A DNA stretch of 64,000 nt from Bolinopsis microptera (taxonomy: Eukaryota; Ctenophora; Tentaculata; Lobata; Bolinopsidae). Shown here piece by piece: positions 1 through 15,200 of the stretch; the stretch's first letter is position 1; each line of letters starts with the position of its first letter. A model generated the notes under the pieces. It ran no database searches and was not told where the DNA came from. It saw nothing but the letters and a program-made list of their open reading frames with translations. The DNA lies in assembly GCF_026151205.1 (NCBI RefSeq), contig NC_087076.1:16018419-16082418 (forward strand), read 5' to 3'. Made by a program: the position numbers and the translations under genes.

Positions 1-276
1 CTCTTACTTGCACTATCAGTGGACTGTCCCAAAATACTCCGATTACATGGATAGGACCTGACAACAACGAAATTTCTGAATCCGACACCAGCGACTATGT
101 GATTAATCAAGAAACATTTGTGTTTTCTAGCAAGGCCTCCACCTTGACTATAACGCCATCGGTTCTTGAATCTCTTCCCTCTACCTCTGTCTACAAATGT
201 AAACTCAAGTCCGCTGCTTATCCTGACTTTTCACCTGAAGTTGTGAACGAGATGACCCTTACTATATTGGAACTCG
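1..276 (+). CDS. Ig exon 1, type B, partial
   Basis: The window opens inside the exon, two codons before the first disulfide Cys (codon 9-11). The core W and the second Cys in YKCKLKS follow. The donor is gtaaaa after a phase 1 G. Confidence 0.85.
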
Positions 277-3200
277 GTAAAAATCATTAAAAGATGTGTT
301 AGATAACCTTACAGTTGATCTCATAGTTATCAGGCAGTCTTTAATTCGTTTTAAAAGAGGGTGTTTCCCATGATTGTATTTTTGCCCAAAAGTCATATCT
401 GCCCTTTTAACAATGATATAACACATCTCCTCTAAAGGTGTTGAGCCTACCAACAAAGAGGTGGAAAGTGGAACAGATACTACAGTTTCATGTTTCATTT
501 CGGGTATCACCCGACAACTTGACGCTGTTGTTTGGAGAAAGGACGGCACCGATGTAACGACTTTGTCAGGAAGCAACTATGTTGTATCTGCAGGGCCTTA
601 TGGTTCCAACTCTCAAACTACAACACTTACTGTAAAAGCTGCTGCTAATACAGCTGATTCCACTTTTACGTGTGCCATCACTTCTAACGAACACCTAGAG
701 ACCAATAAAGAAACCTTTGTTACTTTGAACGTGTTTGGTAAGACATCTTATTGTATCAGATTAGTAGAAGCAATTAATTGTATAATTCTATCGAGTTTAT
801 AACAAATAACACCTTGGCTTAGTTTCGTGCCCAACGATCACTCCGGTGAAGCGTCGGGAATTATTGCGCTTAGCACTCAACAACCAAGGAATTATTTTAT
901 TATATTTACAACAAGCCATGCATGTTTCAGCCTTCCAACTCTTTTTCATAGTAGTGAATATTGTTCGTTATGATTATTATACTATTACTTATCATTTTCA
1001 TGCTATTACAGATGCGTCGTTGGATGACCGAACAGTTGTGCCTGCCACGGATCAGACTATCATATGTTCGGTGTCTGGGTTATCACAGAACACACCTGTA
1101 ACATGGATTGGTCCTGATGATAACGAGATATCAGAGTCTGACTCAAACAACTACTTGATCAGTCAAGGCAGTTTTATTTTCGGAAGCAAAGCTGCCACTC
1201 TGACCATAAAAGCAGCTAAGATGAGTTCCCTGACGTCTGGAGCAGTTTTCAAATGTAAACTGAGGTCGTCTCTTTATCCAACTCATTCGCCTGATGTAGT
1301 AAAAGAAATGGAACTTTCTTTTTATACCCTAGGTATACAGACTTTTTAAATGTACTTCCAATTTGTATGTTGATAAGAATTCGATTACTACCATTTGAAT
1401 ATGATTTTAGGATAATTTTGAATCTTTGATTTGACACGTTTATTCCACTTTTCTCACAACACTCATGATGGTAAATACTTAACCTGTTCTTATCTAAATT
1501 GCTTTTTCAGCGGTTCAAACTGTAAACAAGGAAGTACAATCTGGAGCTGATGCAACCATATCTTGTGTCATCACTGGTATTACCAAAAACCTGGACTCGG
1601 TCATCTGGAGGAAATCTGGTACCGATGTAACAACTTTGTCAGGAAGCAACTACGTTGTATCTGCAGGGACTTACGGTTCCAACTCTCAAACTACAACACT
1701 TACAGTAAAGGCTGCTGCTAATACTGCTGACTCTACCTACACTTGTGCTATCACATCTGATGAGTGGCTGGAAACAAATAAAGAAACCACCTGTGATATT
1801 AAACGTGTTTTGTGAGTCGAACTTTTGATTCAAGACATATATTTTCTAATGGCAAAAATAATTTGTAGCAAAAACAATTAATACTGCTGATACTGATATT
1901 ATTACATTATTTTCAGCCGTTACTTTTGAAGATAAGGTTGTCACCACTACGTCCGATCAAAATCTTATCTGCACGATCAGTGGGTTAGCACAGAACACCC
2001 CTGTAACTGGATTGGACCTGACAACAACGAGATATCTGACTCTGACACCAACAACTATGTTGTTGATCAAGGCACATATATTTTCGGAAGCAAGACATCA
2101 ACACTCACCATCAAAACAGCCAAGTTTGCCTCTCTATCTTCAGGAGATGTGTTCAAATGTAAACTGAAGTCTGCTCTCTATCCTACTGACTCCCCGGAGG
2201 TGGTGAATGAAATGACTCTGACTCTCCTTGAGCTAGGTATGACCTCGATAGCTTCGTCGATCAAATATCCTCCATAAAGCTTTATTTCTCCCTGGCTCAA
2301 TGGTTTCCTCTTTTGAAGTTTTTCCTTAATTTGGTGTGGCTGTATTCTCCGATCTATGTATCAATATCTATGATTTCGGGATTAGAAAGTATCATATGAC
2401 TTCTTATGTGTTTACTAACCCAGCAATGTTTTCTTGTTCTTTGTAGTTTTCTCGATTTCCGAATAACGATACATTTCTAATAGGACTACCTGCTGCATTT
2501 AATATTTTTACTTGTTTTCAGTTGTTCAACCAATCAACAAAGAAATCGAATCTGCGACTGAATCTACCATTTCTTGTGTAATATCTGGTATCACCCGACA
2601 ATTGGACGCTGTTGTTTGGAGAAAGGATGGCACAGATGTAACAACTTTGTCAGGAAGCAACTATGTCGTATCAGCAGGAACTTACGGTTCCAACTCTCAA
2701 ACTACAACACTTACCGTAAAGCTGCTGCTAATACAGCTGACTCTACCTACACTTGTGCTATCACATCTGATGAGTGGCTTGTCACTGATAGGCAGACTGG
2801 TGTTTTCCTGAATGTGTTTGGTGAGTATTTGTATTATATCACTATATCATATAGACCATTTAGCTATGTAGGTTCCATTTGATTCAAACGATTATTATCT
2901 TTTGCGTATCTTAATTGCATACTGATTTTTGCATACTTTTTGCATCTTAAATATCTGTAAGTGGGAAATTATCGGCGTTGCTCAATTATAGTGATTGACA
3001 CTCTAGACTACATGATCACTCGTTTATATTCATAATTATTCTTCAGTTGTTTCATTTGATGACAGATCCGTCTCTACTGGGGTTGATCAAACAATATCTT
3101 GTGTAATTTCGGGGTTATCACAAAACACTCCCGTAACTTGGATAGATCCTGATGGCAATGACATATCCAACACCGACACCGACAATTATGTCATCAACCA

Positions 3201-6200
3201 AGGCAACTTCTTCGCCGGCACAAAGACCGCTTCTCTAACTATCAAGCCAACTGTGTTGCAGACTCTTGAAACAACCTCAGTTTATTTGTGTAAAGTAAAG
3301 TCCGGATTTTATCCCGACTTTTCTCCCGATGTTGTAAACGAAATGACTCTTACTCTGCTGGAACTAGGTAAGTGGAATCAATAAAATTAATTATTAATAA
3401 TTAATTATTAATTAAATCTCTGTTCGACATAATCGTCCAATATTCAGCTCCCTTGCCCCTTTGTGTTTTATATTGTACTGGGTCAGGAGATTTTAGGGAA
3501 CTACTATCCACTGTCATTTGACTGGGCTAAGGTTAAGATAAAACCAATAAACCACGTACAAATTAGTTTGAAGATCAATGTTTGTTCTGGGTAAATGAAA
3601 TGGTTTTTTTTTTCAGCTGTTTCACCCATCAACAAAGAAGTGGAGAAAGGAACTGATGTAACAATATCATGCGTCATCACTGGTATCACTCAACAATTGG
3701 ATGCTGTTGTTTGGAGAAAAGATGGAACCGATGTTACATCTTTGCCAGGAAGCAACTACGTTGTATCTGCAGGAACTTACGGTTCCAACTCTCAAACTAC
3801 AACACTTACTGTAAAAGCTGCTGCTAATACAGCTGATTCAGCATACACTTGTGCTATCACATCTAATGAATATCAAGAAATCAATAAAGAAACCTCGGTG
3901 GTACTAGATGTGTTTGGTAAGACTTTAAGACTTGTTTCCCTCTGAGATAATTTCATGACGTTGTAAAATATTCTGGAACTATAAGTGATATTCAATCAAG
4001 GTCACCTTTATAAAGATTGTTATTCAAGTACTATCGATGTAAAATAACACTTTGTCAAGCTTAGATAGTCGTTAAAAAGTAATCCATTTTCCTTTTCAGT
4101 TATCTTCTTGGACGATAGATCAGTTTCCACGGCAACAGATCAAACCCTCTCCTGTCTGATATCCGAACTATCCCAAAACACTCCCGTTACCTGGATCGAC
4201 CCCAACGGTAACGAGATATCTGAATCTGATACTGTCAACTATGTTGTGGATCAGGGGACTTATATCTTCGGAAGCAAGTCCGCTACATTAACCATTACGA
4301 CAGCAATGATGGCAGGCCTTACATCAGGGGATATGTTTAAGTGTACACTTAGGTCTGCTCGCTATCCGGATAATTCACCTGATGTTGCAAACAGATGGTT
4401 CTTACTATTCTCAGTCTAGGTAATGAGTTTCAGCTTTTACACCCTGTTTAAATGTATTATATGATGCTTTAGAATGGAATTGAGTTGGGCCATAAGTTTG
4501 GGAAATGGAGAACAAAATTGTCACTATACCCGTTACTTAATTTTGGACGTTTTTAAAATGTACTCTACTAATAATATTATCTGTCAGAGGTTCGCCCTGT
4601 TAGCAAAGAAGTCGAATCTGGAACTGATGTCACCATCTCTTGTGTAATTTCTGGTATCACCCAACAACTTGACGCTGTTGTCTGGAGGAAAAGTGGAACC
4701 GATGTTACGACCTTGTCAGGAAGCAACTATGCAGTATCTGCAGGAACTTACGGTTCCAACTCTCAAACTACAACACTTGCAGTAAAAGCTGTTGCTAATA
4801 CCGCTGACACAACCTACACTTGTGCTATTGCATCTGACGAATGGCTTGTGTCAAATCAGCAGACGGACGTTGCACTTGATGTCTTCTGTAAGATTTTAAC
4901 TGAAATTCTTTCGTAGAAGTTTTCATATTATTTAATTCGGATAACCTGAAACCATTTTGCCTGAAATAAAATTTAATACTTCATATAATGCTAGAACACC
5001 AACAATTTGATTAATATTTACCCTCGAATTTCAGCTGTTGTATTGGAGGACAGAGCCGTTTCAACTGCTACAGATCAGCTACTGACCTGCACTATCAGTG
5101 GTTTAGCGCAGAACTCACCTGTAACTTGGATTGGACCTGACGACAACGAAATATCAGACTCTGACACCAACAACTATGTTGTTGATCAAGGCACTTATAT
5201 CTTTGGAAGCAAGGCGTCAACATTGACCATCAAGACAGCAAAGTTTGCTTCTCTACCTTCAGGAGATGTGTTCAAATGTAAACTGAAGTCTGCTCTCTAT
5301 CCTACTGACTCCCCGGAGGTGGTGAATGAGATGACTCTGACTTTACTGACTTTAGGTAAAAATGGGTAGCAGATGAAAATGTTTTCGATTGAATATATGA
5401 AGGCTTTCCTTGAGTCAGGACGGTGTTTATTGGATAGATTACACTTAATTTTGTACATAAATTTAATACGATTGTTAATCGTCAGTATAAATATAATTCT
5501 TTAGATGTAAAACCAACAAACAAGGAGGTTGAAACGAGAACAGACGCAACTATTTCGTGTGTTATCACCGGTATCACTCGACAACTTGATGCTGTTGTTT
5601 GGAGAAAGGATGGAACCGATGTTACATCTTTGTCAGGAAGCAACTATGTTGTATCTGCAGGGACTTACGGTTCCAACTCTCAAACTACAACACTTACTGT
5701 AAAAGCTGCTGCTAATATAGCTGACTCAACCTACACTTGTGCTATCACATCTGATGAGTGGCTACTGGCTAATAAAGACACCACTATATCATTGGAAGTT
5801 TTCTGTAAGTCATATAATCTTCCAATCCAAATCTTATATTACACTATTGATTTATCCCACTTAAAATTGCGCAGGTTTGAATTTAAAAGCAAGAAATGTT
5901 CAGTTTTAAATTTCTAACAGCTCTTAATTAAAACAATTACAGCGGTATCCTTCGAAGAGAACAGGTCCATCACAACTGCCACAGCTCAAACACTCACATG
6001 TGGGATCAGTGGGCTAGCAGCAGTAACTGGTGTCACTTGGATCGGTCCCGACAATAATGAAATATCAGACTCTGACACCAACAACTATGTTATTGATCAG
6101 GGAACATTCGTTTTTGGAAGCAAAGCTTCAACACTCACCATCAAGACTGCAAAGCTTGCTTTCATATCATCTGGAGATGTGTTCAAATGTAAACTAAAAT

Positions 6201-9200
6201 CTTCTTTATATCCAAATGACTCCCCAGATGTTGTGAAAGAAATGGTTCTCACTCTGCTGACTTTAGGTTTGTAACAGTATTTTATTTATAAATTCCGAAA
6301 ATAAGTTACGTGATAATTTTTATTAAATTTTTTATTTGTTGGTTTTTCAAAAGACGCTAAATATAAAGATTATAATTTGGAGAATCGAAATTCGACACCT
6401 TCTATGACGTCCTTTAATGTTACTAAAAACCGCAATTAATTTCAGATGTTCAATCAATTGATAAAGAAGTAGAATCTGGAACTGATGTCACCATCTCTTG
6501 TGTAATTTCCGGTATCACCCAACAACTTGATGCAGTTGTCTGGAGGAAGGATGGCAGCGATGTAACGACTCTGCCAGGAAGCAACTATGTTGTCTCTGCA
6601 GGAACTTACGATTCCACTTCCATCTCGCAGACCACCACACTCACTGTAAAGGCTGCTGCTAATACAGCTGATTCTACCTATACCTGTTTCATTACATCTA
6701 ACGAGTGGCTTCAGACCAACAAGCAGACCAATGTGGTCCTAGGAGTGTTCTGTGAGTAACATTCAATCATTGTGTTAATTTGTACAGAGCATTGAAGAGG
6801 TTCCAATATATTTTGGACGCATCGACTACTAGTACTAGTTCTGATTTTTTATTTTCAGTTGTTTTATTCGACGATGTTGCGGCACCACTGGCTACGGAAC
6901 AAGTTTTGACTTGCACTATTGGTGGGCTATATCAAGATACACCAGTTTCTTGGATAGGACCCGATGACAGTGAAATATTGGTATCTGATACTACACGTTA
7001 CGTTATTGATCAAGGAACCTACGTATTCGGTAGCAAAGCCTCGACATTGACTATTAAACAAAGTGTCATATCCACACTATCTGTAACTTCAGAGTATAAA
7101 TGTAAAATCAAGTCTGCTCGCTATCCTACTTATTCACCCGATGTGATAAAGGAGATGACTCTCACTTTGCTACAACTAGGTAACTTATATTATTTAATTT
7201 GTGGATTTGAATGAAAATTAAGGAAAAATGGAACGAAACATTAACTTGACTCAGGAATTCACATCTATTTATCAACTTATCATTTTAAGGTGTATGATTC
7301 GAATAAACTTCAATGTGACTATGATTGTTTCAGTTATTGAGCCTACGAACAAGGAAGTCGAGACTAGAACAGATGCGACTGTTTCCTGTATAGTTACTGG
7401 AATAACCCAACAACTGGACGCTGTTGTTTGGAGGAAAGATGGAACTGATGTTACGACCTTGCCAGGAAGCAATTATGGTGTATCAGCAGGGTCTTACGGT
7501 TCTAACTCTCAAACTACAACACTTACTGTAAAAGCTGCTGCTAATACCGCTGATTCTTCGTACATTTGCGCTATCACCTCCACAGAATATCTGGTTAATA
7601 ATAGGGAGACAGCAGTGGCATTGGATGTGTTCGGTAAGAAGTGATCCAAATTATTGTACTTACATAGTTTTCAATTTTAAAAATCGTTGAATATCATTAA
7701 GTGGAATGTTTTTTGACCTTCATATTGAAGACAAATAATTTCAGGTGTCGTGTTTGAGGACAAGTTCGTTTCGGCTGCAATCGATCAGACTCTGGACTGC
7801 ACAATTAGTGGTTTATCTCAAGATACTCCTGTTATTTGGGTAGACCCTGACAACAACGATGTTTCGGACTCTGACACAAACAACTATGTGATTGAGCAGG
7901 GAACTTTTGTCTTTGGAAGCAAAGCCTCAACACTAACCATCAAACAAACAAAGTTAGCGACACTCGCTACTGGATCTGTGTACAAATGTACATTGAAGTC
8001 TTCTCTTTATCCAACCTATTCTCCTGATGTGGTGAAGGAGTCGACTCTTACCTTCTTGGGTCTAAGTAAGTCATGTCTGGTATACGTAATCAATTTTGTC
8101 TCTTTACTTTAATCTTTGATTCCTTTCGTATGATATGTTAATTATTGACTTTGTGATATTTTAATGCGTAAATCAGAAAGAAAACAATTTGCTGAATTAT
8201 TGTTATTGATTTTGAGTATAATTTTAACATTTTCAGACATTCAACCAACTAACAAGGAAATCGAAACCGGAACTGAGACAACAATATCTTGTATCGTTAC
8301 CGGAATAACCAGGAAACTTGACGCTGTTGTTTGGAGGAAAGAGGGTACCGATGTTACAACTTTGTCAGGAAGCAACTATGTTGTATCTGCAGGGACTTAT
8401 GGTTCTAACTCTCAGACTACCACTCTAAACGTAAAAGCTGCTGTTAATACAGCTGCCTCTACCTACACTTGTGCCATTACTTCTAACGAACATCAGGAGA
8501 CGGACAAAGAGACGAAAGTTGTGCTTAATGTGTACTGTGAGTGTTATAGTTTTTAGCCAAGTTTCGTTAATAGCAGCTTGGTTGGCAAAATGCCACGATT
8601 ATATTTGTTATGCTACAACCAGGTTTAATGATAATTGATTATTTATCTTATCTAAAACTGTTTAACTTCAACTGTATTCATGAATTTCCTTTTCAGCGGT
8701 TGTATTCGACAACAAATCCATCACAACAGCCACTGATAAGTTCTTAACATGTACTGTCAGCGGACTATCACAGAACACACCCGTCACGTGGATAGATCCT
8801 GAAAACAACGAGATACCAGACTCGGACACAAATGATTATGTCATTGACCAAGGAACTTATGTGTTCGGTAGCAAAGCGTCAACCCTGACCATTAAAACTG
8901 ATAAAATCAACTCTTTGTCATCTGGAGATACGTTCAAATGTAAATTGAGGTCTGCCCAGTTCTCAACATACTCACCAGATGTCGTTAAGGAGATGATCCT
9001 AACCTTGTTGACTTTAGGTAAACAACTTTATACATTTGCTTTATAATTTAGATATGTGTTGTCTAGACTCCCTGCCAATTTGACATTTTGCAATGCTTAC
9101 TTTCACCACGGTGTTCTCCAGGGTGGTATTTTAGAGCCGTACAACTAAACTTTGCTCAGATTGATTGTTATGATGTTTTACTGAAGCCTATAATTTTCAG

Positions 9201-12200
9201 ACGTTGAAGCTACAAACAAGGAGGTGGAAGTGGGTACAGATGAAACTATTTCCTGTGTTATCACTGGCATTACCAAACAACTGGACTCGGTCGTTTGGAG
9301 AAAGGACGGCACCGATGTAACGACTTTGTCAGGAAGCAACTATGTTGTTTCCGCAGGGACGTACGGTTCCAACTCTCAAACTACAGAGCTAACTGTAAAG
9401 GCTGCTGCTAATACAGCTGACTCAACCTACACTTGTGCTTTCACATCCGACGAATGGCTACAGACAAACAAGGAAACTAATGTCATTCTAAACACATACT
9501 GTAAGCTCAATTTTTTCTCATTCGTATGCTATACAATCGATCTCAATAAATTTATTTATCTAAAAAATCTACGATTTTTCAAGATTCAATTTTCTTATTT
9601 AAAAAATGAATTGAGCAGATCATAAATCGGTCAATTGTAAAAGTTGAATATTTTCAGCTGTCATCGTTAAAGACGTAACAGATGGTGTTAAAACAGACCA
9701 GACTCTGACATGCACGGTATCTGGATTATCACAAAACACACCGGTATTCTGGGTAGATCCTGATAATAATCAAGTAGACAACTTTGATACTGAAAACTAC
9801 GTCATCGATCAAGGAACGTACGTGCTCGGAAACAAGGTCGCGACTCTGACCATCAAAGAAGCTAAAGTTGTGACACTAGGCTCCAGCTCTGTGTTCAGAT
9901 GCAGACTAAAGTCGGCTATTTTCCCTACGTACTCACCAGATGTTGTTAAGGAGATCAGCTTCAGCTTTTTGGGCTTAGGTAAGGCACAGATGGTGAAAAT
10001 GATAAAAGAATCACTATATGTGTGGTGACATAATATGTTTCAAATTTATAATAATAGTTGGACATTGTACCATGGGCAGGGCTTGAGGATGAAACATACT
10101 TATCAAGGGAAAAAATCGCTCTCTAAGATAACGTTGAACTCAAATCTTCTTGCAGTTATATTAATCACAATTGTTTTACTAACAACAATCCTTTCCAGTT
10201 ATCCAGCCAACAAACATTGAAGTTGAGCAAGGCACAGATGCTACAATATCTTGTATTGCTTCTGGAATCAGTCAAGGGTTGGATAAGGTTGTTTGGACGA
10301 AATCTGGCACCGACGTAACGACTTTATCAGGAAGCAACTATGTTGTATCAACGGGGACTTACGGATCCAACTCTCAAACTACAACACTTACTGTAAAGGC
10401 TGCTGCTAATACAGCTGACTCAATATTTACATGTGTTATCACTTCAAACGAGCACCAGGAGACTAATAAAGAGACTGCTGTTAGTCTCGATGTCTTTTGT
10501 AAGTTCACTTTGACGATTCCTATAATATAACTATGTCTATCCCATTAGAATTCAGAAAGAATCACACAATTCATTTTCTTACTGTAAATAGTTTAAGTCA
10601 ATTTTAACTAGTTTTCCTACTCTAAAATGAAAGTTTTACCAACTTTTGCAGCTGTTGTGTTCGAGGACAGGACAACGGCTGTTGGGGCTGCAACAACCAT
10701 CACGTGCACCGTTATTGGACTATCTGAAAACACTCCTGTTACTTGGATTGATCCATCTAACAATGAGATATCCGGGACAGACACCAGCAACTATTTTATA
10801 GATCAAGGACATTTATATTCGGTAGCAAAGCATCCACTCTCAAGATATTTGAATCCAAGTTACAGAATCTGCCCTCATCATCGATCTTCAAGTGTAAACT
10901 GAAATCTGCACGTTATCCAACGCACTCACCTGATGTGGTGAAGGAAATGACTCTTACCGCCTTTGGTCTAAGTATGTGTATTTTTCTTTATTCTAGTGAA
11001 AACAAAAATTAAAAACAAATCCATCTACCAATATAATTTGATTCCAATACTGTAGAAGTCCTTCATTCGTGCCTTTAACTAAATTATCATTTCGCTCAGG
11101 TGTACAAGCGGTTAACAAGGAAGTCCTGACTGCAACTGATGCAACCATTTCTTGTGTTATTTCTGGAATTACTCAAAAACTGGACGCTGTTGCTTGGAGA
11201 AAAGATGGAATCGATGTTACAACATTCTCCGGAAGCAACTTTGTTGTATCTGCAGGAACTTACGGTTCCAACTCTCAAACTACAACACTTACTGTAAAAG
11301 CTGCTGCTAATACTGCTGACTCCACCTACACTTGTGCTATCACATCTGATGAGCATCAGGAGACAGACAAGGCAACTTTGGTGACATTGAAAGTGTTCTG
11401 TAAGTAAAGCACAAGTCGGTCAAAATTAATGTATGAACTACTCTCATTGATAAGTATTTTTTGTGTCTCGTTTTTCCCTGAAATTAAAAACTTAATTCAA
11501 TTTTTTGCAGCTGTTGTTTTCGAGGACAAGGCAGTCATTACCGCAACCGACCAAACTCTGGTATGTACAATTAGTGGATTGTCACAGTACACTCCTGTTA
11601 CTTGGATCGGACCAGACAACAACGAGATATCAGACTCTGACACCAACAACTATGTCATTGATCAAGGCAACTATATTTTTGAGAGTGTAGCGACAACCCT
11701 GACCATCAAGACCGCCAAGTTTGCTTCCCTAAAATCAGGAGATGTGTTCAAATGTAAACTGAAGTCTGCTCGTTATCCTTCTGACTCCCCGGAGGTGGTG
11801 AAGGAGATGACTTTGACCTTACTGTCTCTAGGTAAAATATAATGATATTCCACGTATTGAAATTGCATAGTCCTTGTGAAATGTTTTTAGTAAGACTTTG
11901 ATTATCATTCATCTGTTCCACAGAAAATTATAATTGTTGTAAAAGCTTTATACAGTCATCTACTAACCTATTGCAATTTACCAGATATTGAACCTACCAA
12001 CAAAGAAGTGGAAAGTGGTACAGATGCTACAGTTTCATGTGTTATTTCTGGTATCACCCGACAACTTGACGCTGTTATTTGGAGGAAGGATGGTACTGAT
12101 GTTACAACTATTACAACTGGAAGCAACTACTTTGTATCGCCAGGAACTTACGGTTTCAATTCTCAAACTACAACACTTGTTGTAAAGGCTGCTGCTAACA

Positions 12201-15200
12201 CAGCTGACTCAACCTACACTTGTGATATCACATCAGACGAGTGGCTTGTAACCTCTCGGCAGACAAATGTGGTCTTAAATGTTTTCGGTAAGAATTTCCG
12301 TTCACTTCTGTAAACTTAATGAATAAAAGAATAAAGAGATTCGTCAAGGCTCCATCGTTCCTATTGTAACAATTTCTTTAACAACATGATATTTGCAGCT
12401 GTTGAACTTGTAGACAGATCTGTGGCAACTGGAGTTGACCAATCTCTAACATGCACTATTAGTGGATTGTCACAGGACACCCCTGTTACTTGGATAGATC
12501 CTGATAACAATGAAATATCCAATTCTGACACCAACAACTATGTGATTGATCAGGGAACCTATGTATTTGGAAGCAAATCTTCGACTCTTACCATCAAGCA
12601 ATCCCAATTACAAAGTCTGCCATCATCATCAATTTTCAAGTGTAAACTGACATCCGCTCGTTATCCAACGTACTCACCTGATGTGTTGAAGGAAATGACT
12701 CTTACACTCATCGGCCTAAGTATGTTTGTTTTTCGAATTGACTTCTTCTGTTACTTCTATAATAAGTATAACATATTTTTATATTCATTAACATCAACAT
12801 CTCGGCCGTTCTAGTCTAATTTAAAATTTTGCTCAGGTGTGCAACCGGTAAACAAAGAAGTCCTTACTACAACGGATGCAACTATTTCTTGTGTTATTTC
12901 TGGAATCACCCAAAAACTGGATGCAGTTGTCTGGAGGAAGGATGGTACCGATGTTATGACCTTGTCTGGAAGCAACTATGTTGTATCTGCAGGAACTTAC
13001 GGTTCCAACTCTCAAACTACAACACTTAGTGTTAAAGCTGCTGCTAATACAGCTGACTCAACATACACTTGCGTCATAACATCAAATGAGCACCAGGAGA
13101 TAAATAAACCGACTACCGTCAGGCTTAATGTCTTTTGTAAGTTATCTTGTGATTTTAAGCAGGGCAGTTTATTTTGTATGGTTTTAGGAACGTTTTTTGT
13201 TGACTAGCAATTGAGGAATATAAACTTAACTGAATTCAATTCATCAGCTATTACACTTGACGACAAAGTAGCTACGACTGCAACTGATCAAGATCTTTCC
13301 TGTACGATAAGTGGTTTAGCGCAGAACTCCCCTGTAACTTGGATTGGACCTGACAACAACGAAATATCAGACTCTGACACCAACAACTATGTTGTTGATC
13401 AAGGAACATATATTTTCGGAAGCAAGGCATCAACTCTGACCATCAAAACAGCCAAGTTCCCTTCTCTTTCTTCAGGAGATGTGTTCAAATGCAAACTCAA
13501 GTCTGCTCTCTATCCTAATGACTCCCCGGTTGCGATGAAAGAAATGGTTCTTACTCTGCTAACTCTAGGTAACAAAATCATTCCATTGATATTCTTGATA
13601 TTAATGTCCAATAAGAGTTAAATTCGAAGTTTAACAAATCCGTGTCCCTCAATTTGCATGAATTTATTCGCAAAATTTAAAGTTCTATCAAAATAAATCC
13701 AGGGCAAATTACAAATCATTTAAATTGATTAATCATTAAATCGTTTAAATGATCTTTTATTTTTAGTACAAGAAATTTCATTTAAAAAAAATTATTTATC
13801 AGAGATTGAACTTACCAACAAAGAGGTGGAAAGTGGTACAGATACTACAATTTCATGTGTTATTTCTGGTATCACCCGACAACTTGACGCTGTTGTTTGG
13901 AGAAAGGACGGAACAGATGTAACGACTTTGTCAGGAAGCAACTATGTTGTATCTGCAGGGACTTACGGTTCCAACTCTCAAACTACAACACTTACTGTAA
14001 AGGCTGCTGCTGTTACTTCTGACTCAACATACGCCTGTGCTATCACATCTGATGAGTGGCTTGAGACCAACAAGCAGACTAATTTGATCTTGAATGTATT
14101 CGGTAAGGATTTGTCAGTTTTTTGATAAGTTTAATGTTGCAAATGTTTATATTTTATTGATTCGAATTTAAATAATCAATGATTTCTCCTTCATTCTCCT
14201 CGTTAACAGCCATTTGACGTCAACATATTTTCAGCTGTTGAATTTGTAGACAGAACTGTGGCTACTGGAGTTGACCAATCTCTGACATGCACTATTAGTG
14301 GATTGTCACAGGACACCCCTGTTACCTGGATAGATCCTGATAACAATGAAATATCCAATACTGACACCAACAACTATGATATTGACCAAGGAAATTTTAT
14401 ATTTGGAAGCAAAGCATCAACACTAACCATCAAGCAATCCAAATTACAAAATTTACCCTCATCATCAATCTTCAAGTGTACATTGAAATCCTCTCGTTAT
14501 CCAACGTATTCACCTGAAGTGGAAAAGGAAATGACTCTTACATTCATCAGCCTAAGTATACATATTTTTATTCCGCCTTCTTTCGTTAATTGTCTTTCGT
14601 TTCTAAAATAATTTGATTTTATGAGCATCAACTTTTATGTAAAATGTTAAAAAGAATTTATGACCTTCACGTTTTAATTCATTTTTCCCCAGACGTACAA
14701 CCGGTTAACAAGGAAGTCCTTACTGCCACTGATGCCACTATCTCTTGTGTGATTACCGGCATCACCCAGCAACTTGACGCTGTTGTTTGGAGAAAGGATG
14801 GAACCGATGTAACATCTTTGTCAGGAAGCAACTATGTTGTATCCGCAGGGACTTATGGTTCCATCTCTCAAACTACAACACTTAGTGTTAAAGCAGCTGC
14901 TAATACAGCTGACTCAACTTATACATGTGTTATTACATCAAATGAGCACCAGGAGATAAATAAAGCGACTTCTGTGAAACTGAATGTGTTCTGTAAGTTT
15001 TATAAATTGTAATTAAGTCATCATACTGTGGATTAACTTTTTTACTTCTTTCTGAGTTTCTGTTCCTAATTCTCGTTATCTTGCAGTACAAGAATAGTAA
15101 CTATACTACAATTTTTCAGCTGTTGCTCTTGAAGACAAAGTAGCCACGACCGCAACCGATCAAAATATTATCTGCACGATCAGTGGGATATCACAAAACA

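Noticed and set aside
846-1011. N-terminal extension of the 846-1349 ORF
   Set aside because: It is an intron read-through; the exon begins at 1012 after a ctattacag acceptor, as in all sister exons.
1511-2236. Compensating +1/-1 frameshift pair in exons 4 and 5
   Set aside because: Between the two lesions the shifted frame meets a stop codon a few codons into exon 5, so the pair does not restore a readable protein.
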